In this document: positions 24,334-31,719 of the stretch, piece after piece
Position numbering within the stretch: the stretch's first letter is position 1
Layout: each line of letters opens with the position of its first letter
Assembly: GCA_964509125.1 (NCBI GenBank)
Contig: CAZDVZ010000022.1
Span: forward strand, 1 to 31,719
DNA length: 31,719 nucleotides
Origin: SIG653 sp964509125
Lineage (GTDB): Bacteria; Bacillota; Clostridia; Oscillospirales; CAG-382
Direction of reading: 5' to 3'
Made by a program: the position numbers and the translations under genes
The notes under the pieces: model-generated
Seen by the model: only the letters and a program-made list of their open reading frames with translations
Database searches by the model: none
What the model was told of the DNA's origin: nothing

Positions 24334-26706
24334 TTAATCCCTTCCGCTTAAGTTTTTCTTTAAGAAAACGCGGGAAAGAACCAAGAAGCCAAGAGTGAGC
24401 GCACCCAAGTATACCCAAGTTTCCACCAAATGAGAAGACTCGTGAACGAAAGCAGGCTCAATTCCGTCAGTTAGTCCTGCCCTCGTGGCTTGGTTGACAA
24501 CATCGCAAATGTTCAAATTGGATATGGTTCCAAGTCCTTCCAACGCCCAACGACATGAAATGAGAGAAGAAGCCACCTTCAAAGCACCACTCAAAGCGAA
24601 TATTGCGCCTGAGAAAAGAAGCTGTACCATGAGTACGATGGGGATGACTACTGACGAAAACCCTTGTTTCTTTGCAAGAGAAGACAGAGTTAGTCCCAAT
24701 GCTGATGCAGATAAGTTTGTCAAAAACAGCGTTATAAATATCTCCAATGCAGGAAGTGAGGTTATCATAACTCCACCTTCAGGCGGCATTCCGATAATAA
24801 CGGTGAAAAACACGGTGAATATCGCAGTCTGCATCAGTCCCAAAAAAGACATGGCAAGAACCTTTGATGATATGTAAGACGTTAAAGAAAGTCCCACCAT
24901 ATATTCACGCTTGATTATATCCCTCTCACCGCTTATTTGCGCCAAAGCGTTATATAAACCCATCCAGAAATTGCAACACGCCACAATAAACATTACGGTT
25001 TTTGTTGCCTCATAATTGTCATACATCTTTTTTGTATCGCAGACCAAAAATATAAGTGCAATAAATACGATGGGCTGTACCAAGGAAATAAGCATACTCT
25101 GCCTATCTCCAAAAAGAAGATTCATCGTACGACGGAACAGAGTCATTGTAGGTTTGGACGTGGGACTTTGAGATTTTCCCGCAGTGGGTGAGCTGTTGAC
25201 GGGAGCAAGAGGTGCACGCATGGAGTTGAATTTATTTTTCCACGTCTCCGATTCGTACGTAAGCTTGTAGTAAACCTCAACAAGATTTTTTTCTCCGAAA
25301 AACCGCAATGCTTCGGGAACGCTTCCGCAAAAACAAAGCTTTCCGCCTTTTCCCATAAATAAAACTTTATCGCAAAGGTAAAGCTGAAGCGTGCTATGAG
25401 TTACCAAAATAATAGTCTTACCATTATTTGCCATATCCCTAAGGGAACGCATGAGATCTTGCTCAATCCCCGGATCGAGTCCCGATGCCGGCTCATCCAA
25501 AAAGATAAGATTCGGGTCGGCAAGAAGCTCTACAGCAATGCTCGCCCTCTTTTTTTCGCCGCCGCTGAAATCTTTAATAACTCTGTCCTTCTTTTCCAAA
25601 AGTCCAACGGTCTTCATGGCTTTTTCAATGGCGGCGTTCCGTTCCGCCTTGGACAAATCTTTCGGAAGACGAATCCCCGCCGTATAGTTTAACATATCGT
25701 ATAAGGTCAATTCTTGATAAACTATGTCGGATTGCGGAACATATCCTATCATGGATTTTAAAGAATCTAAGTTTTCATAAAGGTTAATACCATTTATATA
25801 CACAGCACCCGATGTGAGCGGATTGTACCCCGCCATACATTTCATTATCGTGGATTTACCGGCGCCCGAGCCGCCCACCACGGCAACAAGCTCGCCCGGA
25901 TTTATACTAAGGCTTACATTGTCACAGCCGATCTTTTTCTTTTTCCCCTTTCCAAAAGCAATGACGGCATCAGTCACATCTACAGGCACACCTGCCACGT
26001 AGCAAAATGACCACACCGACTCTCTTGTGAAAACAAGTTTTGTGTTTGTAATATCAATAACCGATTTTTCTAAAAGCAACGTATCGGAACGCACTCTCTT
26101 ACCATTTAAAATAACACCGTTCCTGCTTCCCGTGTCAGCAATATACCATTTTCCGTCATTCTTTTTGAAAATTTTTGCATGACGCTTGGAAACGCTTGTA
26201 TGCATAAGTTGAATAGTGTTTCCATTCTCACGTCCGATAGTGATTTCAGAAAACCCTGAAAGTGAAACAGACTTCCATCTTGCTCCCTCCGTAGACGAGG
26301 AGAAAAGCATTAATACTCCCCCAACGAGATAAGCACCCGCCATATCTATACGGATGATATCACCGTCGGAAAGAACTCTTTCTTGAATTTTTATATCGTT
26401 ATATATAAGTCCGTTTCGACTACCGTTATCTACAATTTTCCAAGTGCTGCCGTAACGCACAAGAGAACCGTGATTGCGTCCAACAATATCGGTGGTAAAA
26501 ACAATTTGGTTATACCCCACGTTGCTTTCCGATTCCCGTCCAAAACGAATCTCCTGCAAATTAAACAGATTTAAATCAATAGTTCTCGGACTGCTCATTC
26601 CTTCAAAAATCGTAACATAATTAACTCCCTTTGCGGGTGTCAACACAGAATCTTGATGAGTAACCATAGTTCTATTGCTCATTGTTCTGTTTGTCATGGA
26701 AGGCAT
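24334..26706 (-). CDS. ABC-2 type transporter with two N-terminal FHA domains
   Basis: A 790-residue half-to-full transporter of ABCG-like order. Two FHA (phosphothreonine-binding) domains come first: one at about 50-120 (FGRE, GRNHG, GSRNGLIYN) and one at about 150-222 (IGREN, SKRHAKI, GSRNGVILNG), both with the conserved Gly-Arg, Arg-x-His and Asn-Gly residues. The ATPase follows: Walker A GGSGAGKS (278-285), signature SGGEKKR (381-387), Walker B LIFLDEP (400-406), H-loop His437. The C-terminal third (about 525-785) has six hydrophobic segments of the ABC-2 permease type. It probably exports something under phosphoprotein control. It is the first gene of an operon with the kinase-like gene. 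Substrate unknown. Confidence 0.92.
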   Translation of the reverse strand: MPSMTNRTMSNRTMVTHQDSVLTPAKGVNYVTIFEGMSSPRTIDLNLFNLQEIRFGRESESNVGYNQIVFTTDIVGRNHGSLVRYGSTWKIVDNGSRNGLIYNDIKIQERVLSDGDIIRIDMAGAYLVGGVLMLFSSSTEGARWKSVSLSGFSEITIGRENGNTIQLMHTSVSKRHAKIFKKNDGKWYIADTGSRNGVILNGKRVRSDTLLLEKSVIDITNTKLVFTRESVWSFCYVAGVPVDVTDAVIAFGKGKKKKIGCDNVSLSINPGELVAVVGGSGAGKSTIMKCMAGYNPLTSGAVYINGINLYENLDSLKSMIGYVPQSDIVYQELTLYDMLNYTAGIRLPKDLSKAERNAAIEKAMKTVGLLEKKDRVIKDFSGGEKKRASIAVELLADPNLIFLDEPASGLDPGIEQDLMRSLRDMANNGKTIILVTHSTLQLYLCDKVLFMGKGGKLCFCGSVPEALRFFGEKNLVEVYYKLTYESETWKNKFNSMRAPLAPVNSSPTAGKSQSPTSKPTMTLFRRTMNLLFGDRQSMLISLVQPIVFIALIFLVCDTKKMYDNYEATKTVMFIVACCNFWMGLYNALAQISGERDIIKREYMVGLSLTSYISSKVLAMSFLGLMQTAIFTVFFTVIIGMPPEGGVMITSLPALEIFITLFLTNLSASALGLTLSSLAKKQGFSSVVIPIVLMVQLLFSGAIFALSGALKVASSLISCRWALEGLGTISNLNICDVVNQATRAGLTDGIEPAFVHESSHLVETWVYLGALTLGFLVLSRVFLKKNLSGRD

Positions 26707-26800
26707 TTCGACTTCACCCCTTTGTCATTTACATACAAAAATTGACTTTTTAATAATTTTTTCGCCCAATGGATGAAAAAAATCTTAACAACCGACAATA

Positions 26801-26829
26801 ATTATATCATGATAGATAAAATTTGTCAA
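26801..26829 (-). promoter_or_regulatory. Sigma-A promoter for the FHA-ABC/kinase operon
   Basis: On the minus strand TTGACA, a 17-bp spacer and TATAAT, both hexamers perfect, lie about 95 bp upstream of the transporter start. The leader is about 88 nt and A/T-rich; I see no clear riboswitch in it. Confidence 0.85.
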
Positions 26830-26915
26830 CACAGTTTTACGGGCAAAATAAATATATGGGTAAAAATATGAAAACAAAAATGCACTCCCCATACAAATTT
26901 TTGCCGGCGCACAAC

Positions 26916-26951
26916 AAAGGAGCTGCAAAAAACAAGCTTTGCAACTCCTTT
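26916..26951 (-). terminator. Terminator after the transglutaminase-dockerin gene
   Basis: AAAGGAG(C)TGCAAA pairs with TTTGCA(A)CTCCTTT with one internal mismatch and an 8-nt loop, 12 bp after the stop codon at 26963. It is of the same GGAGCTG type as the hairpin at 1964-2008. Confidence 0.75.
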
Positions 26952-26962
26952 AATTTTATATT

Positions 26963-28651
26963 TTACGAATAAAAGCTAAATGTTCCCAAAAACACAGATT
27001 TTATTCTCAAATAGTCAGAAGAATCCAAAACGCCGTCCACTGTAACATCCGCGCTCTTAAAATAAACGCCTTCTATAACATATTTTCCCAAAAATGCAGA
27101 TTTTATCCTCAAATAATCCGTTGAATCAACCTTTCCGTTACCGTCTACGTCACCCCAAATAACGATTTCGAGAGAAGACGCCCCTTCAAGCTTCACAACA
27201 CATCCGGTTTTACAAATGTCAGCCTCACCGAGAACAACTCCGTCGGCATCGCACACTTGCGCGCCTTCGTTTAAAAACTCTCCTAAAAGCTGTTGCGCCG
27301 TAGTTTCATTTCTAACGCCCATAATATACGAGCCATCAACGTAAAGTTCAGAGCCATCCATTAACGTAAGCTCTTTATTTTCTTCCGATGAATACAGATA
27401 TTTTTCCTGATACAAATTAGTACCGTTTCCATACGGAGGTGCGTTATTTATATCGCAAACGAAATATCCGTCCTTATATTCAAAACCGTAAATACGGCAA
27501 TATCCCGACAATTCCGGAGCAAAAACCAGCTCTGAGGTGTTTTTCTCCACATCGTATTTATATATCCCGTTGGAAACAGAATAGAAAAGATTTTTCCCAT
27601 CGGTAGCAAGTCTGCTGTAATTATTCGTCCAATAACTGTTTTCACCCGCATCCCACCTACTTTTTACAGAACAAAGCACAGCACCGTCACCGTATCGTTT
27701 CAGCTCTGCGGATTCGTTGTCGATATAATACATCTCTCCGTTCAAAAGCACGAAAGCAGACTTGGAATTTTTCCAAAAATAATTGTCGTAAGTAGTATCC
27801 GAAGGCGATGTTGTGTAGTCCGTCGCCTCATGTCCGGAAGCGTAAATGCCGTCTGTTGAAAGCAAAAAGTTATCATGCTCAACCAAACCCGCAACGCCCC
27901 TGTCTCCGGACTTCCAAGCAAGATCATCCCACGTAACATCCACATGATACGAAACTCCGTCTAAGTAAACAATGTTCCAGCTATGATAAAGGGTGTTTGA
28001 AACTGTAACCTCGTTTTTAATCCCAACCTCTGTAAGCAAAAGACCATATGCTTTTGAATATCCTTCGCACACCGCACTCCCCGTAACCAAAGCATCATAT
28101 GCATCACGGTTTGTATATGTATAATCATATTCACAAGCCAGTGCCAAACGGTCATGAAGCAAAAGCGCTTTTTCCGCTTCTGTGAGAGCGTCGTTCCCCT
28201 TGACATCCGTGACCATCTCTTCCACGGCAGAATAAAGCTCCGATTCGTATACGGCGATCTCCTCTTTTGTGCAAGTGTAGAAAAATTCAAAATAAACAAA
28301 TTTTGTGCTGTTTTTCCACAGCTTAAAACTGTCAACATGAAAAACATCGTACATTTCATAAAACACAAGGGTAGAAACAGCACCCATAAAATCTTCAGCA
28401 TCGGATGGGATATTATACGAGCTTATGTCAATTTTCTCGTTGCATTCCAAAAGTTGCTCTTTAAGATACGATCTAAACTCTTCAAAATCCACATATTTGC
28501 TTAAAACGCTCTCGCTGAATCCCACGCGGTTTTCCAAAGCATCCTCGCCTGTCAATTCAAACTCCGCGTTTTGAGCCGTCACACCGAAAGACGATACTCC
28601 CAATATGCAAACTATCGCCATAAAAAAAGATAATATTCTCACAATTTTCAT
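26963..28651 (-). CDS. Secreted transglutaminase-like protein with C-terminal type I dockerin
   Basis: A 562-residue exported protein. A signal peptide (about 1-26, ending VTA) is followed by a helical region and a transglutaminase/protease-like core with a complete triad: Cys195 in GSAVCEGYSKAYG, His223 in YHSWNIVYL, and Asp238 in YHVDVTWDD. The middle (about 290-440) resembles repeated beta strands seen in DUF5050/propeller-like regions. The last 60 residues form a dockerin with two calcium-binding half repeats, GDVDGNGKVDSTDYLRIKS and VTVDGVLDSSDYLRIKS in slightly different form. Dockerins bind cohesins, so the enzyme may join a cell-surface complex; no cohesin is in the window. It has its own consensus promoter and is divergent from the SGNH hydrolase. 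Confidence 0.9.
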   Translation of the reverse strand: MKIVRILSFFMAIVCILGVSSFGVTAQNAEFELTGEDALENRVGFSESVLSKYVDFEEFRSYLKEQLLECNEKIDISSYNIPSDAEDFMGAVSTLVFYEMYDVFHVDSFKLWKNSTKFVYFEFFYTCTKEEIAVYESELYSAVEEMVTDVKGNDALTEAEKALLLHDRLALACEYDYTYTNRDAYDALVTGSAVCEGYSKAYGLLLTEVGIKNEVTVSNTLYHSWNIVYLDGVSYHVDVTWDDLAWKSGDRGVAGLVEHDNFLLSTDGIYASGHEATDYTTSPSDTTYDNYFWKNSKSAFVLLNGEMYYIDNESAELKRYGDGAVLCSVKSRWDAGENSYWTNNYSRLATDGKNLFYSVSNGIYKYDVEKNTSELVFAPELSGYCRIYGFEYKDGYFVCDINNAPPYGNGTNLYQEKYLYSSEENKELTLMDGSELYVDGSYIMGVRNETTAQQLLGEFLNEGAQVCDADGVVLGEADICKTGCVVKLEGASSLEIVIWGDVDGNGKVDSTDYLRIKSAFLGKYVIEGVYFKSADVTVDGVLDSSDYLRIKSVFLGTFSFYS

Positions 28652-28686
28652 ATTCGTTCCCTCTCTTTCTTTAAAGAACTGACATC

Positions 28687-28715
28687 ATTATAACCGCTTA
28701 TAATTTCTTTGTCAA
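28687..28715 (-). promoter_or_regulatory. Sigma-A promoter for the transglutaminase-dockerin gene
   Basis: On the minus strand TTGACA, a 17-bp spacer and TATAAT, both perfect. The leader is about 30 nt, with GAGGG before the start. The spacer holds the word AACCGCTTA (plus-strand reading), also present in the divergent promoter. Confidence 0.85.
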
Positions 28716-28745
28716 TGGCAAAAAGGGCTTATTTTTTAGTATTTA

Positions 28746-28774
28746 TTGACAAACCGCTTAAGGTATGATACTAT
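28746..28774 (+). promoter_or_regulatory. Sigma-A promoter for the SGNH hydrolase gene
   Basis: TTGACA, a 17-bp spacer and TACTAT (5 of 6) read toward the gene at 28907, giving a leader of about 125 nt. The spacer begins with AACCGCTTA, matching a word in the promoter on the other strand. Confidence 0.8.
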
Positions 28775-28906
28775 TTTAATTGGTTTCATATGAGCTTCTT
28801 CCCCGTTTGGAAAAACGATATGACCGCACCGCCGCCATGGAAACTTTAATGCTGATCATATCTCTTGGGTACACAATAAGAAAATACGATTAATGAGGTA
28901 ATAATT

Positions 28907-30346
28907 ATGTTGAAGAAAATTTTTCTGATTACCGTTTCACTTCTTCTGATTTTTGGGGCAATGCCTGCATCCGCCAAAAGCGAAAACGAAGGGCTTTGCA
29001 TTTTATCTATAGGAGACAGTATCTCACGAGGATACGGACTAAATGACCCCAATACTCAACGGTTTACAAATTTAATGTTGGGCGACAATGACACACTGAT
29101 AAACAAAGCCGTAGATGGAAATACCGCCAACGGTATTTTAAACCAACTTTTGAAAAATGACGATCCCAACGCCATAACCGAAGAAGATATAAAAAGCGCA
29201 AATGTTGTTACCGTAACCTGTGGCGGAAATGACCTTATGGCAATTTTTTACAATAAATTCATTGATATGTGGAACGAACGAAACCCCAACGACCCGCTTA
29301 CAGAAGAAAATGCGGCAGAAAAGCTGGAAGGCAGTCTTTTGGACGGACTGGAGATAGCAAATGCCATACTTGATCCCGATTCCGAAAGTTTTCTTGTGAA
29401 CGATAAAGACTTTGAAAATGCACTTTCGCAATATATTGAATTTATAAACGAAATCGTTTCTCACATAAATGAAACTAACCCAAACGCTGTAATAATTATT
29501 GCTACACAATATAACCCTTATGCAGAATTTAAAAGCTCACTTTTAGCCAAAAATGCTTATAAAGGCATGGAAGTAGGCGTTTCGACGCTTAATTCCGCCA
29601 TAATTAATAATGGAGCCGACGGAAAATATATAGTTGCCCATGTAAAAACCGCTTTTGACACATATGAAGGCAAAGAAGATCTATACTGTGCAGATCCAAG
29701 TCTTACGTCCATCAATTTGGATTTTCATCCCACAGCATCGGGCCACGCGGTTATTGCAGAAACATTTAAAAATGAAATTGAAAATTTAAAATTTGCAAGT
29801 TTTACCATATTGCACAAATACGAAAACCTTGATGGTGGCTTTTACACGGAAACGGAAAATGGAAAAGCCCCCACAGGGAAAACAGTTTTCGCAACGATTG
29901 AAAATAAAGAAGGGTTCACTTGTAAATTAACGGAAACCCCCTCAGGTGTAGTTGCAGAAGACGGATCCCTCTCCCTTGAAGTGGAATATTCAAGAAACGA
30001 CTACGAAATAACATGGGATTTTGGAGAAACCACCATAGAAAAAACTTACAAGTTCGGTGCATCCATAACACCGCCGGAGCAGGAAAGAAACGGTTTTTTA
30101 TTTAAAGGATGGGACCTATCGGTTCCACAAACCATGCCCGCAGAAAACCTTACCTTTACCGCAATTTGGGAAGAAACATCCTCGCACGCGGAAAACGAGG
30201 ACGAAAATAAAAGTTTGGCGATAATTATCGCTATCGTTTTGTGTGTGATTGCAGTTCTTGTCATTGTAGACTTTTTCATTCTTAAAAAAAGATCCCGCTT
30301 AGCGCCCCCGGAAAAAGAAACCGCAGAAAACTCTGACGAAGAATAA
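28907..30346 (+). CDS. Membrane-anchored SGNH/GDSL hydrolase with InlB-type repeat
   Basis: A 479-residue exported lipase/esterase-like protein. A signal peptide (1-23, ending ASA) is followed by the SGNH domain: block I ILSIGDSIS (Ser38), block III TCGGNDLM (Asn108), and LDFHPTASGH (His274). From about 366 to 424 there is a beta-grasp repeat of the Listeria-Bacteroides/InlB_B type (ITPPEQERNGFLFKGWDLS, then FTAIWEE). A transmembrane helix near 440-462 and a Lys/Arg tail anchor the C-terminus. GAGGT 7 nt upstream supports the start. The protein is probably an esterase displayed on the cell surface, perhaps acting on acetylated polysaccharide; the substrate is inferred. Confidence 0.9.
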   Translation: MLKKIFLITVSLLLIFGAMPASAKSENEGLCILSIGDSISRGYGLNDPNTQRFTNLMLGDNDTLINKAVDGNTANGILNQLLKNDDPNAITEEDIKSANVVTVTCGGNDLMAIFYNKFIDMWNERNPNDPLTEENAAEKLEGSLLDGLEIANAILDPDSESFLVNDKDFENALSQYIEFINEIVSHINETNPNAVIIIATQYNPYAEFKSSLLAKNAYKGMEVGVSTLNSAIINNGADGKYIVAHVKTAFDTYEGKEDLYCADPSLTSINLDFHPTASGHAVIAETFKNEIENLKFASFTILHKYENLDGGFYTETENGKAPTGKTVFATIENKEGFTCKLTETPSGVVAEDGSLSLEVEYSRNDYEITWDFGETTIEKTYKFGASITPPEQERNGFLFKGWDLSVPQTMPAENLTFTAIWEETSSHAENEDENKSLAIIIAIVLCVIAVLVIVDFFILKKRSRLAPPEKETAENSDEE

Positions 30347-30383
30347 TGCCCCTATTTGAGGCGACAAAATATTCAAAACAAAG

Positions 30384-30436
30384 AAAAAATTCCTCTCGTG
30401 ATAGAATTTTAAAAACTATCTAAAGAGGAATTTTTT
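30384..30436 (+). terminator. Terminator after the SGNH hydrolase gene
   Basis: A 13-bp stem (AAAAAATTCCTCT with AGAGGAATTTTTT) ends in a T6 run, about 40-90 bp after the stop codon at 30346. An inner GATAG/CTATC pairing extends it. Confidence 0.85.
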
Positions 30437-30458
30437 ATACTACCGTCTGTGTGCAAGT

Positions 30459-30608
30459 TTACTTTTGGGCGATATGATCCATCGATATTTGTTCCAATGT
30501 GTCATCGCATAACCGAAAAAACTTACTGTCCCCGATGTTGCACAGGGCAGTTGCTTTGTCACTGAAAACAAGCATCGCTACGGTCGTTCCCATAGCAGAT
30601 ACTTCGTT
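30459..30608 (-). pseudogene. Remnant of a PP2C-type Ser/Thr protein phosphatase
   Basis: A short open stretch of 49 codons ends at a TAA and is preceded by an in-frame TAA. From its ATG at 30593 it reads MGTTVAMLVFSDKATALCNI, then GDSKFFRLCDD and LEQISMDHIA. These match the central PP2C motifs: (M)GTTV, the (N)IGDS loop with a metal Asp, and the Q.S.DH block. The N-terminal aspartate motif and the C-terminal half are missing, so it cannot be active. It lies about 45 bp after the stop of the next fragment gene on the same strand. It fits a phosphatase partner of the FHA/kinase system that has been lost, but a remnant of an unrelated phosphatase is possible. Confidence 0.75.
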
Positions 30609-30654
30609 TTATGTTACGTAATCGCAAATATTAGCATTTTGATGTACAACGGCA

Positions 30655-31467
30655 TTATGTCCAGATGGTAGGATCGATAATCATTATATCTGAGTACGGA
30701 TATCCATTGGTGGAACACTGAAACTTAATAAATTTGCATCCATCAGGAATTGCCACGGAAACAACTGCTGGCTCACTTTTTCTCGTGATTTGCTCTGAAC
30801 TCCAAATTATTATGTCATCAGCATAAATTAGCATTCTGCCTGTGCGATCCTCACGATAATGATGATATGGCGCAACTGTGAATGTAACATATTTTACACC
30901 CTTATCAATGATATTATATTCTACATATCGATCATCAGGGAGCAATATTACAGTCGAACCATAGTAAGTATTTCCCAAAGTATCTTCGCATATCTCGGGG
31001 TTAAACCCGCTATCATCGTTATTGGTGTTTATTAATTTGTAAGTTTCTATTTTATTTGCATTGACATTAGATAAGATATTGTTCTTCGGGAATTCGCTTT
31101 TACCTTCATCAAGCAAAACTAATGCAGACACTATATCTTGATTGGCTAATAAAGTATAAATTTGATTGACAGTATCTTCTGCATATGCATTCTCGTATGC
31201 TTGAATTTTGGTTGTTAGGTCATCATCTTCTCCAATGGTTACTTTCGCAGATTCGACGGTTTGAATGGCGCCAAGATGGTCCCCATTTTCTGCCAAACCA
31301 TCTGCAGAGGCAATAACCTCCGTTTTATATGCGCTGCTGTAAGTTTTGAATGCACTCTGATACTCTGCATCGTCCCCCTGCGTTTCCTGTGCGTTTTTAA
31401 TCAATGCAATGGCGGAAACATAATCGCCGGAATCAGCAAGGGTCTTGGCAAAGTGCGTTTTGGCTGA
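30655..31467 (-). pseudogene. 5'-truncated gene: helical-repeat protein with C-terminal NPCBM-like domain
   Basis: The open frame runs from 31467, just after an in-frame TAA at 31468-31470, to the stop at 30655. Its first possible start is a TTG at 31404 without a ribosome binding site, and protein-like repeat sequence (AKTLADSGDYVSAIALIKNA) already begins before that TTG. Three or more helical repeats of the form LA..GDY..AI..I..A cover the first half. The last 110 residues (EDTLGNTYYGS, YVTFTVAPYHH, LIYADDIIIWSS, FIKFQCS) resemble an NPCBM-type beta-sandwich. Related proteins carry a zinc ribbon and a membrane helix at the N-terminus; none is seen here. It is probably the 3' part of a broken gene, though a non-standard start cannot be excluded. 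Confidence 0.6.
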
Positions 31468-31719
31468 TTATTGAAAAATTCTTTTCTGCTGTTTTCTTCT
31501 ACGGCGTAAAATCGAAAATGGCAAACAACGGAGAAAATTATTTTCAGGCAGAAAAAATGCGCCCTCGTTTCAAAAAAACGAGAGCGCAGGACTTCTGCGG
31601 TATTAGAGTGTAGGCGGCGGGCGAAGCTGCCGACTATTCAAGTAGAGATTTTTCCAAATATTTTAACTATTGTTTTGAATCACATAATAAAGAAGGAGGA
31701 AGGTATGTAGCTTGCGTTT
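31468..31719. other. Gene-free right edge
   Basis: About 250 bases with no supported coding region. It holds a minus-strand terminator at 31551-31587 and a strong AAGGAGG at 31693-31699. Five bases after GGAGG there is an ATG at 31705 followed at once by TAG. A plus-strand gene may begin just beyond, or this is a remnant; the window ends too soon to tell. Confidence 0.6.
31551..31587 (-). terminator. Probable terminator at the right edge
   Basis: On the minus strand GCGCTCTCGTTT pairs with AAACGAGGGCGC (one mismatch, 5-nt loop) and is followed closely by T6. It would end a minus-strand transcript coming from beyond the window, which also means the truncated gene at 30655-31467 is cut off from any upstream promoter. 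Confidence 0.7.

Overview
The window looks like a scaffold from a low-to-moderate GC member of the Clostridia, probably an Oscillospiraceae/Ruminococcaceae-type gut anaerobe. The evidence is the consensus sigma-A promoters (TTGACA, 17 bp, TATAAT), strong GGAGG-type ribosome binding sites, TTG starts, acidic Ser/Glu/Asp-rich lipoprotein linkers, a dockerin-bearing secreted protein, an InlB-type repeat protein and a small alarmone synthetase. A run of 100 N inside a tandem repeat marks an assembly join, so this is draft sequence. I saw no rRNA, tRNA, CRISPR array, insertion sequence or prophage.

Layout. 1-2000: an SPFH/band-7 protein and a ZIP metal transporter, each on the minus strand with its own promoter. 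2000-9770: a tightly packed minus-strand operon of antiporter, alaS, HIT protein, adenosylhomocysteinase, galactokinase and serine acetyltransferase, closed by a hairpin near 1964-2008. 9799-12213: a large CotH-kinase lipoprotein with two lamin-tail domains. 12376-14621: a plus-strand pair of a class-I glutamine-amidotransferase-like hydrolase (PuuD type) and an orphan sensor histidine kinase. 14719-21131: a minus-strand group with a complete potABCD polyamine ABC transporter followed by a CBM9-like lipoprotein and a metallophosphoesterase lipoprotein. 21326-22141: a synthetase-only RelA/SpoT-family enzyme. 22285-26706: a two-gene operon of an ABC-2 transporter with two FHA domains and a membrane-anchored Ser/Thr kinase-like protein. 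26963-30346: two divergently transcribed secreted proteins (transglutaminase-dockerin; SGNH hydrolase with an InlB-type repeat). 30437-31719: a decayed area with a PP2C phosphatase remnant and a repeat/NPCBM-like gene that lacks a start.

The most unusual part is the FHA-ABC/kinase pair. The kinase-like protein keeps its glycine loop, VAVK-type lysine and DFG, but its catalytic HRD aspartate is a cysteine (HRCVKPEN). Its outside tail is a long nine-residue repeat of the type SEETTDDTT that broke the assembly. With the FHA transporter upstream and a PP2C fragment about 4 kb away, this suggests a phospho-signalling transport system that is being rewired or is decaying. Other points of interest are a 36-bp tandem repeat between potB and potC, consecutive TTG starts in potC and potD, a C-terminal membrane anchor on PotD, and facing promoters at 12252-12332.
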